Counted from the stretch's first letter, positions 25,912 to 35,062 are shown. The stretch is DNA of 64,000 bases from JAVJSD01 sp040219575 (GCA_040219575.1 JAVJSD010000063.1:1-64000); one strand, 5' to 3'. Program-made: numbers and translations. The notes: a model not told the origin generated them from the letters alone.

Positions 25912-25946
25912 GTGAGTGGTGAGTGGTGAGTGGTGAGTAGGTGAGA
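25912..25946. repeat. Heptanucleotide tandem repeat
   Basis: About five units of GTGAGTG, the last ones imperfect (GTGAGTA, GGTGAG). It is a short simple repeat and could vary between strains. Confidence 0.8.
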
Positions 25947-26030
25947 CAGTCGACGCAGGTGAGGACGCCGGCGATGGAGAATTGCCGGAACCGCCTTGCG
26001 GTTGTTCCTGCCGACAACGACGACCTGCCT

Positions 26031-26711
26031 CTACGAGGCGGCGACTTGGCTGTCGCGCTCGACGAGGCGGCCTTGGGCCAGTTCGATCGTGCGCTGAGCG
26101 TAGTCGCTCGCCTTCTCGTCGTGCGTGACCAGCAGCACGGCGCCCCCGTCGCGGTGGAACTCGGCGAGCAGATCGAGCACCGCGGCGGCGTTCTTCGGAT
26201 CGAGATTGCCCGTCGGTTCGTCGGCCAACAGCAGCCGCGGATGGTTGAGCAAAGCCCGGGCCATCGCCACCCGCTGCCGTTCGCCGGCGCTCAATTCGGC
26301 GGGCCGGTGCGTCAGGCGGTCGGCGAGTCCGAACTTCTCGAGCAGTTGCATCGCCTTGCCGCGGGCCGCCTGCCGGTCCCCCTCCGACGCCGCCACCAGC
26401 ACGTTGTCCAGCACGTTCAAATAGGGGAGCAAGTGGAAGAGCTGAAAGACGAATCCGATGTTGTCGGCGCGGAACTTGGCCCGTTGCGACGCCGACAGCG
26501 ACGAGATCACGCTGCCGGCCACCTCGACGCGGCCGGAACTGGGCAGCGCCAGCCCACCGGCCAGCGCCAGCATCGTCGACTTGCCGCAGCCGCTGTGGCC
26601 GCGGACGGCGACAAACTCGCCGGCGCCGATCTCGAGCGAGACGTTGTCCAACGCCCGCACTTCCCGCACGGCGTTTCGATAGACCTTGCTGACTTCTTGG
26701 AAGGAGATCAT
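26031..26711 (-). CDS. ABC transporter ATP-binding protein (LolD/MacB type)
   Basis: A 226-residue ATPase subunit. Walker A is GHSGCGKST (38-46), the Q-loop is FVFQ (Q90), the ABC signature is LSAGERQ (140-146), Walker B is LLLADEPTGNLD (160-171), and the H-loop is in LVTHDE. Members energise MacB- or LolCDE-like permeases that act on lipoproteins or peptides across the envelope. It starts 19 bp after the stop of the exported 26731-28245 gene, so they form an operon. No permease lies downstream: the next gene is YqgE on the other strand. The ATPase must therefore work with a permease encoded elsewhere. Confidence 0.85.
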   Translation of the reverse strand: MISFQEVSKVYRNAVREVRALDNVSLEIGAGEFVAVRGHSGCGKSTMLALAGGLALPSSGRVEVAGSVISSLSASQRAKFRADNIGFVFQLFHLLPYLNVLDNVLVAASEGDRQAARGKAMQLLEKFGLADRLTHRPAELSAGERQRVAMARALLNHPRLLLADEPTGNLDPKNAAAVLDLLAEFHRDGGAVLLVTHDEKASDYAQRTIELAQGRLVERDSQVAAS

Positions 26712-26730
26712 GACGTTGTGGGGCGGGCGC

Positions 26731-28245
26731 CTAACGGGGGCGATACAACAGAAGCGTCGCGCTCAGCAGCACAAACACCGCGATGCCCACACCGACGCCC
26801 AACGTGTACCACAGCGTGGTCGAGGCGGCCGTCGCGAGGTCGCTTGCCTTATTATGGGTTGAGGTTTCGTCGGCCGCCGGACTGGTCGTCATCGCCACCT
26901 GTTGCTCCGGCGACTCGGCGTCGTTCTTGCCTTCGGCGGCTTTCTCGACACTTTCCGCGTCGACGCCCGTGGTGTCGCCCGTTGACGGCGCCTTTGATCC
27001 GGCGTCTGTCGCCTCCGCGGGGGTGGGGTTCGTCGTTGTCGGTTCGTCGTCGGTCGCATTATCGCTGGCGGTCGGCTTGTCTTGCTGCGCGGCGATGATG
27101 GCGTCGGCCTGCGCGGCGATCGCGGGATCCTCGCTGGGATCCTTCGACTTGGCGCCGCCGTCCGATTTGGAGGGCGTGGCGAAGACCAACTCGGGGAACA
27201 GGTTGTCGACCCCGAACTTGTCGTTGCCTTCCTCGCTGCCGTATTTCTCGGCGAGTTTCTCCGCCGCGGCGTTCCAGTCGTGCCGCACCAGCAGATCGAC
27301 GCCCGGGTTCTGCTCCTTCACCGTGCACGAGCAGGCGCCGCTGATGAAGTACAGGCAGTCGAGCAGATTGTCGCGCGAGATGCCGTCGCCGATGAAGGCC
27401 GGCAAGGCCCGCCCACGGCCGTAAACCGCGAACACCATCGGCTCGTCGCCGTACTGGTCGAGGTCCCGCTCGGTCGCCATCAAGATCCGTCGCAACCAGG
27501 CTTCCTGGGCGTCGTCGCGGGTGATGCGAATCAGCCCCACGTTGTGCCTGGTGCGATCCTTGTCGGCCATATTGTCGTCGGCCTTTTTGTCGTCGACTTT
27601 TTTGTCGCCATCGTCGGCGGGTTTTGCTTTGGGGGCGTCGGGGAACATGTCGACCGCGCCCGAGTAGAGTTTGATCTCGCCGGCTTCGACGTCGGCGATC
27701 ACGCTGTCGAGCACCGTCAGCGCCGCCTTGTTGGCCTCGGCGTTTTTGCCCTCCAGGAACAGGAACACGCCGGTGCTCCCCTGCTCGAGCAGTTTCGCGA
27801 ACTGCGCCCGGGCGGGCGACTGCAGCAAGGCCGCGACATCGGTCTTGTCGACGCCGCCCTGATACACCTGCACGCCGCGCGGCGTGACCAGCATGTACGA
27901 GGGGAGCTGCGGTTTCTCGAGCGCCAGCCAGGCTTGCTTGACGTCGATCGGCACGTTGATCAATTCTTCGTCTTCATCGAGGTTCACCGGCAGGTAGACC
28001 ACGTTGGCGCGGGCCGCCTTGTCCTGGCTGGCCTGGTCCACGGTCTCCTGAATGGCGGCCGCCTCGGCGGTGGGAGTTCCGCGATGGAAGTAGTAGAGTT
28101 CGTAGGGCGTCGGCTCCCAGCGATACATGGCGTAACGGTAAACCGGCGTGTCGCAGGCGGAGGCGAGCGTGGCGAAAGCGCCGACCGCCGCCAGCAAGAG
28201 CGCGGCGAGCGTCAGACCCAGGGGGATTCGCGAGGAGGAGTGCAT
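26731..28245 (-). CDS. Exported thioredoxin-like protein with C-terminal membrane helix
   Basis: A 504-residue protein with an N-terminal signal (about 1-30, ending ATLASAC, which could also be a weak lipobox). Two large domains follow, divided by an Asp/Lys-rich linker (KPADDGDKKVDDKKADD). A long acidic, Thr/Ala-rich disordered region spans about 330-470, and a final membrane helix is WYTLGVGVGIAVFVLLSATL with a short RPR tail. CSC in SGACSCTV is the only notable cysteine group. I recognise the architecture from planctomycete ABC-transporter operons but not a family name. I chose the ATG at 28245; the longer frame to 28410 is Arg-rich. It is likely the extracytoplasmic partner of the transporter whose ATPase follows. 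Confidence 0.65.
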   Translation of the reverse strand: MHSSSRIPLGLTLAALLLAAVGAFATLASACDTPVYRYAMYRWEPTPYELYYFHRGTPTAEAAAIQETVDQASQDKAARANVVYLPVNLDEDEELINVPIDVKQAWLALEKPQLPSYMLVTPRGVQVYQGGVDKTDVAALLQSPARAQFAKLLEQGSTGVFLFLEGKNAEANKAALTVLDSVIADVEAGEIKLYSGAVDMFPDAPKAKPADDGDKKVDDKKADDNMADKDRTRHNVGLIRITRDDAQEAWLRRILMATERDLDQYGDEPMVFAVYGRGRALPAFIGDGISRDNLLDCLYFISGACSCTVKEQNPGVDLLVRHDWNAAAEKLAEKYGSEEGNDKFGVDNLFPELVFATPSKSDGGAKSKDPSEDPAIAAQADAIIAAQQDKPTASDNATDDEPTTTNPTPAEATDAGSKAPSTGDTTGVDAESVEKAAEGKNDAESPEQQVAMTTSPAADETSTHNKASDLATAASTTLWYTLGVGVGIAVFVLLSATLLLYRPR

Positions 28246-28370
28246 CGGCGTTCTGGGGTGGGAGGCCGGAGGGGGGAATCGACGCGGCAGGCGCCCTCGC
28301 CTGCACGCCGCTTCAGCATACCAGTTCGACCGGCCCCTCACAACGAATTCCACGCCGGGGCGGCGGTGAA

Positions 28371-28486
28371 GTAGCATGGGCCCCTGGCCCGTGTCCTGAG
28401 TCCGGCGCACGCCGCAGACAGCGTGTGGCGTGAATGTTCGGACGTTTTGAATTGGAACGTTTCACGGCCGAGGGCGGCCATGCTAC
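28371..28486. repeat. REP-like element, GTAGCATGGCC family
   Basis: The right arm, 28463-28486, is identical over 24 bp to the arms at 11794-11915. The left arm, GTAGCATGGGCCCCTGGCCC (from about 28371), is degenerate. It lies in the promoter-side gap before 28245. Confidence 0.75.
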
Positions 28487-28555
28487 GGCGAGTCAAAACA
28501 GCGCACGACGACCGTTTGCCGATGGCGTCGGCGACGTACTCCACCGAGAACCGCC

Positions 28556-29248
28556 TCAGGGGCCGGCGGCGCGGAGAGCGCCGGCAGCGCCGCCGATGCG
28601 ACGATGGATGTCGTCGGTGGCGCTGATCACCAGGGCGTGCAGCGGCGCGTAATAGAAGATGGCGCCGGGGCCGCCGTTGACCTCCCAGAACTCGGGCGAG
28701 ATCGTGCGTTCGATCAGCCGCACGAGTTCCTCGCCGTGATCGCGGACCGGCGCGCCGCCGAACGCGCCGCGGCTCTCGGCGAACACGCGGCCGGGCCCGC
28801 CCATCGAATACTCGACCAGCGCGAGTTGGTTCGAAAGGCTGTCGCCCACCACCGCGGCCTCTTGCCGGGCCGCCCGCAGTTTGGCCAGTTCGTCGACGGA
28901 ATGCTCACGCTCTTCCCGTCGCTCCGCCAGGGCGATCTCGCGCTCGAGGTCCTTCTTGATATCGACCAGCTTGCGCCACAGACGCGCCTTGTATTGCTGC
29001 AACAGCGGCGTGACCGTCAGTCGTGGGTCTTGCACGATTTCGAGATACAACGCCGCCATAGCCCGCACCGCCGCGTCGCGCTGCTCGGGCGACTTGGCGG
29101 TCGCCTCGCGGCGCACGAGGGCGAAGATCGCCCGATTCGTCTCCACCAGGCTCCGCGGTTCGGACGCCTCCTGATTCTCCGCGGCCGCCGACTCCGGTGC
29201 GTCCGCAGAGAGCGTAAGGACAATCAACGTGATCGCGAGCGCCGACAT
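28556..29248 (-). CDS. Exported protein with secretin/STN-like C-terminal motif
   Basis: A 230-residue protein. A short signal peptide (ALAITLIVLTLSADA) is followed by a helical, charge-rich middle (EREIALAERREEREHS, probably a coiled coil at about 90-130). The C-terminal block ISPEFWEVNGGPGAIFYYAP, followed by HALVISATDDIHRRIGG, matches a planctomycete pattern seen in proteins with secretin/TonB short N-terminal-like modules. I do not know its function. It is 310 bp upstream of the exported ABC partner gene on the same strand, with a REP element between, so co-transcription is doubtful. Confidence 0.6.
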   Translation of the reverse strand: MSALAITLIVLTLSADAPESAAAENQEASEPRSLVETNRAIFALVRREATAKSPEQRDAAVRAMAALYLEIVQDPRLTVTPLLQQYKARLWRKLVDIKKDLEREIALAERREEREHSVDELAKLRAARQEAAVVGDSLSNQLALVEYSMGGPGRVFAESRGAFGGAPVRDHGEELVRLIERTISPEFWEVNGGPGAIFYYAPLHALVISATDDIHRRIGGAAGALRAAGP

Positions 29249-29389
29249 CTGCTACCTCCCGGTTCGATCCTCGAACGGTCGTTCCCCTGTTTCTCCCTTC
29301 AATCTACCCCAGCACCCAAAACCTGACAACGAAATGGGGCGCCGGCCGAATTGCGTTCGTTCGGACCAACTGAGTGCTTCCGCGTGATC

Positions 29390-29436
29390 GTAGCCGATGC
29401 TGCCAGCATCGGGCCGACGCTGGCAGCGTCGGCTAC
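29390..29436. repeat. REP-like hairpin, GATGCTGCCAGCATC family
   Basis: GTAGCCGATGCTGCCAGCAT (from 29390) pairs with CGCTGGCAGCGTCGGCTAC (to 29436), with two mismatches in 23 bp. Related palindromes are at 58785-58841. It lies 29 bp past the PAP2 stop codon. Confidence 0.8.
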
Positions 29437-29465
29437 GGAAGTGAACGTATGAGGAAGAATCGTAC

Positions 29466-30197
29466 CTACGCGCTGGCGGCGGCATTGGACCGGCGGGCCT
29501 CGTAGCGGTCGAACCAGCGTCCTAATAGTCGCGAGTCGGTGATCAACGCAGCGAGAAAACACCCGATCGCCGCCCCCGCGCAGATGTCGCTCACAAAATG
29601 CGCCGACGTGGCGACGCGTTGGAAGGCGGCCAGCATCGCCAAGGTGAAGAACAGCCACCGTCCCCGCGGATAGAGCCAGCTCAAGGCCACCGCGAATCCC
29701 GCCGCCGTGGCCGCGTGGCCCGAGGGAAAGGATTGCAGGGCTCGCTCGGTGACCATCGAGAAGTCGCGCAGCAGCAGAAACCAACCGTGAAACGTGTCCC
29801 CCACGCTGGCCGCATCCGGCATGTGGCGGGGACGACTGCGGATCACCGCAACCTTCACTACATCGGCTGCCAGACCGGCCCCGAACGCGCAAACGCCCAC
29901 ACGCAGCAGGTAGGCGCGACGCTGCGGATCGAGGACATAGATCACGAGCATAATCACGGCCACGCCCGCGGCATGGGCGAATGGCTCGGCCTGCGTCAGC
30001 AGATTGGCGACCTCGCGAAAGACGCCGCCGGTGTGGTTCCGCTGAACGAACTGCGCCGCCGCGATATCGATCGCCAGCGAGGCGAACGCCGCAACCGCCA
30101 ACGCGGCCGCTAGCACGTAGTTCTGGCGAGATTGCCGCGAGGCGGCATCGCCGCGCGTACCAGCGAGCCACGGAAGCCGTGCGGGAATGAGATTCAT
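29466..30197 (-). CDS. PAP2 family phosphatase (membrane)
   Basis: A 243-residue integral-membrane phosphatase with about five or six helices. The three signature motifs are present: KVAVIRSRPR (KxxxxxxRP), QSFPSGHAATA (PSGH) and RVATSAHFVSDICAG (SR-like xxxHxxxD). It would dephosphorylate a lipid phosphate such as undecaprenyl diphosphate or phosphatidic acid on the periplasmic face. In the third motif the usual SRxxxxxH has the order VATSAHFVSD, which fits the family. I chose the ATG at 30197 because the longer frame to 30245 lacks a ribosome binding site. Confidence 0.85.
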   Translation of the reverse strand: MNLIPARLPWLAGTRGDAASRQSRQNYVLAAALAVAAFASLAIDIAAAQFVQRNHTGGVFREVANLLTQAEPFAHAAGVAVIMLVIYVLDPQRRAYLLRVGVCAFGAGLAADVVKVAVIRSRPRHMPDAASVGDTFHGWFLLLRDFSMVTERALQSFPSGHAATAAGFAVALSWLYPRGRWLFFTLAMLAAFQRVATSAHFVSDICAGAAIGCFLAALITDSRLLGRWFDRYEARRSNAAASA

Positions 30198-30375
30198 GCC
30201 GTGGATTCTCAAGGGGGCCGAAGTCGAGTCGGCGGAGGGTAGCAAGCATCGTCGGGCGGGGAAAGCTTGAAACGCGCTGGTCGCTGGTCAAGCTAGCGAA
30301 GCTAGTGTCGGGGCAGGGCTCGATTTTCAGGCAGCCGAACTTATGCGCGCGTCTCAGGCGCAAACGCTGCTCGCC

Positions 30376-30870
30376 GCTTCTTCGGAAGTCTCACGACTTC
30401 CGCTACGGATGGGTCTTGCGGTAGCTGAAGTCGTGAGACTTCAGCCGTCGCCGCGAGGACGCGCTGCTTGCGTAAGTCCGAGTGGAATCAGCCGCCAACC
30501 TGTCTCAAGCACCGAACGCTGCTCGCCGCTTCTTCGGAAGTCTCACGACTTCCGCTACGGATGGGGGCGCTTCTTCGCACGTTCCACGACCTCCGCTGCC
30601 CCAATTCCGACGTTCGACATGGCGCCAGCGGTCTCACTTTGTCGACGTTGTCTCCGTCAATTGCGCCCTTCCGCCATCCCCCTGATCTTTCCTGGGCAGA
30701 GACGGTAATGGCGTTGCCGCTGAGGGATGGTTTCTCCTAAACTCCTCCGCCCCACGGCGCGTCTTCGGCACTGCCGCAGAATGCCGCGATTGCGTGTTTT
30801 CCGTGGCGGAGCTCGCTAGAGTTCCGAAAATCCACTCAATTTCGGAAGTCTGGTGACTTCCGCTACAGGT
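30376..30870. repeat. Cluster of REP-like palindromes
   Basis: Members of the GGAAGTC family occur at about 30379-30445 (TCGGAAGTCTCACGACTTCC and GAAGTCGTGAGACTTCAG), 30537-30560 and 30800-30866. The sequence around the first is nearly repeated at 30520-30570 (CGCTGCTCGCCGCTTCTTCG). The 690 bp gap holds only these repeats and no gene I can support. Confidence 0.8.
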
Positions 30871-30884
30871 TCTGGAATATCGAA

Positions 30885-32738
30885 ATGAAGCCGTTCGCGA
30901 CGCTCCTGCTGCGCCACCAGACGATCGTGGTCGCCGTGGCCTCGGTCGCCTTGCTGACGAACCTGGGCGCCACGCGTTTGTGGGACCAGGACGAAGCTTA
31001 CTTCGCCGGCGCCGCCGCGGAGATGCACGCCCGCGGCGACTGGGTGACGCCCTACTTCAATCAGGAATTGTTCGCCCACAAGCCGCCGGTGATGTACTGG
31101 CTGATGATCGCCGGGTACGAGGTGTTCGGCCGCAATGAGTTCGCCGCCCGCATCGGCTCCGCCTTGTTCGGCGTCGCCACGGGACTGCTGGTCTATCACG
31201 CCGGCCGCAGGTTGTTCTCGCCGGCCGTGGGACTGTGGTCGGCCCTGGCGATCGTGACCTGTTTGATGTTCGACGTGGTGGCCCGGGCCGCCACGCCGGA
31301 CTGTCACCTGGTTTTCTTCACCGCGCTGGCGATTTACCTTTTCGCCACGTGGTGTCCCGAAGCGCGGCTCGTCGAGAGTGACGCGCATGGCTTGGACGAC
31401 GACCCGGCCCAGGCCCGCGACCGAAGGCGGCGTTCGCTCATCGGCTGGTCACTGGTCTACGCCGCCATGGGCGTCGCCGTGTTGGTGAAGGGACCGATCG
31501 GCGTGCTGTTGCCCTGCTGCGTGATCGGTCTGTATCTGATGCTCTCGACGCCTCGCGGCGCGCCGGCGCCGTCCGACGCATCGACGACCTTCAAGCAACG
31601 GGTGTGGGCGTTGCTGACGCGACTCGGTCCCCTCAGCTTTCTACAGTCCGCCTGGCGGATGAAGCCCTGGTTGCTGTTGTTGGTTGTTGCGCTGACGGCG
31701 GGGCCGTGGTTCCTGCTGGTCGACCTGCGCACCGGCGGCGCGTTCACCCACGAATTCGTGTGGACGCACCATGTGCAGCGTTTTCTCCATCCGCTCGACA
31801 ACCATCAGGGGCCGTGGTGGTATTACGTGCCGGCGATGTTGGTCGGCTTCTTCCCCTGGTCGGTGTTCGTCGTGCCGGCCGGAATTGAACTCGTCCGCCG
31901 CATTCGCCGCGGAGGGCGTCGCGGTCGGGCGGCGTTGCTGCTGCTCTGTTGGTTGCTGGTGTTCGTGCTGTTTTTCAGCAAGGCCAGCACGAAGCTGCCC
32001 AACTACGTACTGCCCGCCTATCCGGCGCTCGCCCTGGCAATCGGTTGCTATCTGGTGCGTTGGCGAAAGGCGCCGCAACTTACGGGACTCGCCTGGACGC
32101 GGGTCGCCTTGACGACGCTCGCGATCTGCGGCTTGTTGCTGTCGCTGGCCTATCCAGTCGCCACCACGCCCGTGTTCAACGGCCAAACCCTGTTGGAGAC
32201 CTTGCAGGCGACGCCGCTGTTGGCGGGCGATCTCGCCTGGGCCGCGCTGCTCGGGGCGATCACCTGCGGAGGAGCGCTGCTGTGCCTGGCCTTCGACCTG
32301 CTGAATCGCCGCGCGTGGGTGTTGCCGGCGTTCGCCTGCACTTCGCTGGTGTTCGTGACCGGGGCGCTCGGAGGCGTGGCGCTGCGGATCGACCGACATC
32401 AACCGAGCGAAGACGTCGCCAGCGCTATTCGACGGCACAGCGACGACCGCGCGCCGCTCGTCGCGCAGTACGGTTACTTTCGCCCCAGCCTGGTGTACTA
32501 CACCGGCGGCCGACTGCAATCCTTGAAGACGTCCGGCGACGTGGCGCGTCTGCTCCGCGAGTCGCCCGACGCCTATGTTGTCTTGCCGGAGGACAAATAC
32601 CAGCGGCTGCGGGACAAGTTGCCGGCCGGGGTGGTCGTCATCGCGCGACAACCACGCTTTCCGAAACAGGGCGAGATTCTGGTGCTCGCGAATTCCCCGC
32701 CGCGCGTCGCCGAGAAGCCGGCGGCCAGCCAGCACTAG
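30885..32738 (+). CDS. ArnT/PMT-family membrane glycosyltransferase
   Basis: A 617-residue GT-C enzyme with about twelve membrane helices. The first periplasmic loop has RLWDQDEAYFAG, carrying the Asp-Glu pair of the family active site, followed by the conserved FNQELFAHKPPVMYWL. The C-terminal soluble part, about 520-617, has YYTGGRLQSLKTSG and a YVVLPEDKYQRL strand. It would transfer a sugar from a polyprenyl phosphate donor to lipid A, protein or another envelope acceptor. The sugar cannot be predicted. It is preceded by a dense REP cluster and followed by another. Confidence 0.85.
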   Translation: MKPFATLLLRHQTIVVAVASVALLTNLGATRLWDQDEAYFAGAAAEMHARGDWVTPYFNQELFAHKPPVMYWLMIAGYEVFGRNEFAARIGSALFGVATGLLVYHAGRRLFSPAVGLWSALAIVTCLMFDVVARAATPDCHLVFFTALAIYLFATWCPEARLVESDAHGLDDDPAQARDRRRRSLIGWSLVYAAMGVAVLVKGPIGVLLPCCVIGLYLMLSTPRGAPAPSDASTTFKQRVWALLTRLGPLSFLQSAWRMKPWLLLLVVALTAGPWFLLVDLRTGGAFTHEFVWTHHVQRFLHPLDNHQGPWWYYVPAMLVGFFPWSVFVVPAGIELVRRIRRGGRRGRAALLLLCWLLVFVLFFSKASTKLPNYVLPAYPALALAIGCYLVRWRKAPQLTGLAWTRVALTTLAICGLLLSLAYPVATTPVFNGQTLLETLQATPLLAGDLAWAALLGAITCGGALLCLAFDLLNRRAWVLPAFACTSLVFVTGALGGVALRIDRHQPSEDVASAIRRHSDDRAPLVAQYGYFRPSLVYYTGGRLQSLKTSGDVARLLRESPDAYVVLPEDKYQRLRDKLPAGVVVIARQPRFPKQGEILVLANSPPRVAEKPAASQH

Positions 32739-32762
32739 CGCATTATGACGGCTTGATCTTAG

Positions 32763-32850
32763 AGTAGCTGAACTCGTGAGAGTTCAGCAGTTCGTGACGA
32801 CGTCTGAGCTTCCAGAAGTCTCACGACTTCTGCTACGAGATATCACGACT
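32763..32850. repeat. REP-like element, GGAAGTC family variant
   Basis: GTAGCTGAACTCGTGAGAGT (from 32764) and TTCCAGAAGTCTCACGACTT (32811-32830), then TCTGCTAC, with a partial extra arm ATCACGACTTCTGCTC. It lies between the convergent ends of the glycosyltransferase and the methyltransferase. Confidence 0.65.
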
Positions 32851-32878
32851 TCTGCTCCGCCGATGGCTACGTTCGATC

Positions 32879-34075
32879 TCAGCAGCAATCGTTGGGGCCG
32901 CAGCAGTCGTTCTCCGGCAGCACGGTCAGCGGTTGGGCGCCGTTTTTGGTTTCGCGCGGCTCGCGAACCTGCGAGCGGCGGCAGTCGAACGGCTGTGCTT
33001 TCTCGGCGGAGATCTCTCGGGCGGGCGGCACGGGGATGAACGCCTCGTCGTAGGGCGGCCGACCAAGGATCTCGAACGTCTTGCGGCAGACGGCCATCGG
33101 CTCTCCGCGGCGATAGGTATGTCCGTCGTCGTCGGCCACGCTCTTGAAGGGGCCGCGGTAGATCACCGCCTCGTTGTGCTCCCAACAGGGCCCGTCTTTT
33201 CCTTTGTAGGCCTGCACGGTGACGCTGCGGAACTCGATCCCTTCGATCACGGCCCAGGGCTTTGCGCCGCGATCCATGATCTCCATGCCGTAGAAGCCGG
33301 CTTGTTCGAAGGCGCGGAAAAACTCCGACTGCACGAACGCCCCGCTGATGCAGCCGCTCCAAAGCTGGGGATCGTTGCGGAGGTGGTCGGGAACCGGCTC
33401 GTCACACACGATGTCGCTGATGACCGCCCGACCGCCGCGCCGCAGCACGCGGAATACCTCGTCGAACAACTGCCGACGATGGGCCGGATCGACGAGGTTC
33501 AGCACGCAGTTCGAGAGCACGACGTCGATCGCGTCGGAAGGAATCATCGGGCTCGTGCGGCGCATCGACGCCGCGTGTTGTTCGGCCGCCAGCCAATCGT
33601 CGGCGGCCTGCACCGGGTTGTCGCGGAGCCAGTCGGAGAACGCTTCCAGGTCGAGCGCCAAGTCCTGGATGCGTCCCTTGCGGAACTCGACGTTGTTCCA
33701 GCCGATGCGGCCGCTGATGTCGTCGCGATGTCGCCGGGCCAGCGCCAGCATGTCGTCGTTCATGTCGACGCCGATCACTCGGCCGCGCGGTCCGACGATC
33801 TGCGAAGCGATGTAACAGATCTTGCCGCCGCCGCTGCCGAGGTCGAGCACGGTTTCGCCCTCGCGCACCCATCGCGAGGGATCGCCGCAGCCGTAGTCGC
33901 GCTCCAGCAACTCCTGCGGCAGCACTTCCAAGTGCCGTGGCTCGTACTCCACCGGACAGCAGAGGGCCGCTTCAACCGACTGCGAGGCTGTGGAGTAACG
34001 CTCGCGCACCACCTCCTCGATATTGATGCCGGCGTTTTCGGGTTGCGACGATTCGGCGGGCGACGTCGTACTCAT
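32879..34075 (-). CDS. ArsM-like SAM-dependent methyltransferase
   Basis: A 398-residue methyltransferase. The SAM motif I is VLDLGSGGGKICYIAS (about 86-101), followed by RVIGVDMNDDML and the SNCVLNLVDP block. Cysteines that resemble those of arsenite methyltransferases are present: CCPVEY near 50 and YGCGDP near 72. The C-terminus ends in the tail ENDCCGPNDCC, four cysteines in a compact metal-thiol style. Similar proteins in planctomycetes accompany arsenosugar genes. No ars operon is nearby here. I chose the ATG at 34075. Arsenic as substrate is inferred from family resemblance, and the Cys-rich tail could bind metal. Confidence 0.7.
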   Translation of the reverse strand: MSTTSPAESSQPENAGINIEEVVRERYSTASQSVEAALCCPVEYEPRHLEVLPQELLERDYGCGDPSRWVREGETVLDLGSGGGKICYIASQIVGPRGRVIGVDMNDDMLALARRHRDDISGRIGWNNVEFRKGRIQDLALDLEAFSDWLRDNPVQAADDWLAAEQHAASMRRTSPMIPSDAIDVVLSNCVLNLVDPAHRRQLFDEVFRVLRRGGRAVISDIVCDEPVPDHLRNDPQLWSGCISGAFVQSEFFRAFEQAGFYGMEIMDRGAKPWAVIEGIEFRSVTVQAYKGKDGPCWEHNEAVIYRGPFKSVADDDGHTYRRGEPMAVCRKTFEILGRPPYDEAFIPVPPAREISAEKAQPFDCRRSQVREPRETKNGAQPLTVLPENDCCGPNDCC

Positions 34076-34297
34076 GGCGTCTTTCTGGCGGCGGGGAGAG
34101 GTCGTGATCAAAAGCGGGGTTCCACATCGGTCGCCCTTCGCTTGAAGACAGCATACGCGGCGCTCGCCTGGCTGTCAGTAAGGCAGTTCACGCTGCGCCG
34201 AGGCGTGGAGTCTCCGCGAGGCCCGTTGTCCGCCGCGGTCGAGGCGTTCAGAATACCGATCGCATCTCCCTCCAACCTTCCGCCCGCGAGAAAACTC

Positions 34298-34609
34298 ATG
34301 ATTCATGTGATCGCCGCCATTTCCATCGCCCCCGGCCGCCGCGACGACTTCCTGGCCGAGTTTCACAAGCTGGTGCCGCTGGTGCATCAGGAACAAGGTT
34401 GCATCGAGTACGGTCCCACGATCGACGTGCCGACCGACATCCCCGCCCAACCGGCGCCGCGGGCCGACATGGTGACGGTCGTCGAGAAATGGGAGAGCCT
34501 GGAAGCCCTCAAGGCGCATCTTGTCGCACCCCACATGAACGAGTACCGCGGCCGCGTGAAGGACCTCGTGCAAGACGCCGTGATCCACGTCCTCGAACCG
34601 GCCACGTAG
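34298..34609 (+). CDS. Antibiotic biosynthesis monooxygenase (ABM) domain protein
   Basis: A 103-residue ferredoxin-like-fold protein of the ABM/YgiN type. It has the strand-helix start MIHVIAAISIAPGRRDDFLA, then QEQGCIEYG, VVEKWESLEALKAHLVAPHM and a final strand. Such proteins are small dimeric oxygenases or quinone-type monooxygenases without cofactor. The length is typical. It starts at the ATG at 34298; the long frame extending back to 32933 is an antisense shadow of the methyltransferase. It is divergent from that gene, sharing a 220 bp promoter region. Confidence 0.8.
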   Translation: MIHVIAAISIAPGRRDDFLAEFHKLVPLVHQEQGCIEYGPTIDVPTDIPAQPAPRADMVTVVEKWESLEALKAHLVAPHMNEYRGRVKDLVQDAVIHVLEPAT

Positions 34610-34630
34610 TCGGCGAGCGTCCAGTGCATC

Positions 34631-34903
34631 CAAAGCCAAGCATCCATTGCGATCGACTCGTTTAACGGCGAGCCGCAGGCGTCGGCGGATCGTTGCAGTA
34701 ACCCTTCCAGCTAGTTCGGGTTCGTGCGCGCGCCGTCGCCTTCCGCTTGCAGTTATTGAGAACTGCATTTCCAAAGCCAAGCATCCATTGCGATCGACTC
34801 GTTTAACGGCAAGCCGCAGGCGTCGGCGGATCGTTGCAGTAACCTTTCCAGCTAGTTCGGGGTCTTGCGCGCGCCGTCGCCTGCGCGGCTTGCCGTTAAA
34901 CGG
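34631..34903. repeat. Duplicated REP-like element, GTTTAACGGC family
   Basis: A block of about 105 bp (starting CCAAAGCCAAGCATCCATTG) occurs twice, near 34630 and 34771, with few differences. The second is closed by the reverse-complement arm GCGGCTTGCCGTTAAACGG (34884-34902), pairing with CGTTTAACGGCAAGCCGCAG near 34799. The same family occurs at 43585-43690. Confidence 0.8.
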
Positions 34904-35062
34904 ATCCTTCTCGTCGGCATTGACGATTCGGGCCACAAAAAAAGTACGAATCAAGTCGGCGCGACAGGCGGCAGGCATTCGTCAACGTTTCACCGCGGCG
35001 GCGTCTCGAATATACTGAGCAGTCCCTGCCTTGCATCACTCCGCGGACTCGAAAGGGAAGTC

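Noticed and set aside
30376..30870. CRISPR-like regular repeats
   Set aside because: Repeats are palindromes in varying orientation, with irregular spacing and no unique spacers of equal length; no cas genes are present.
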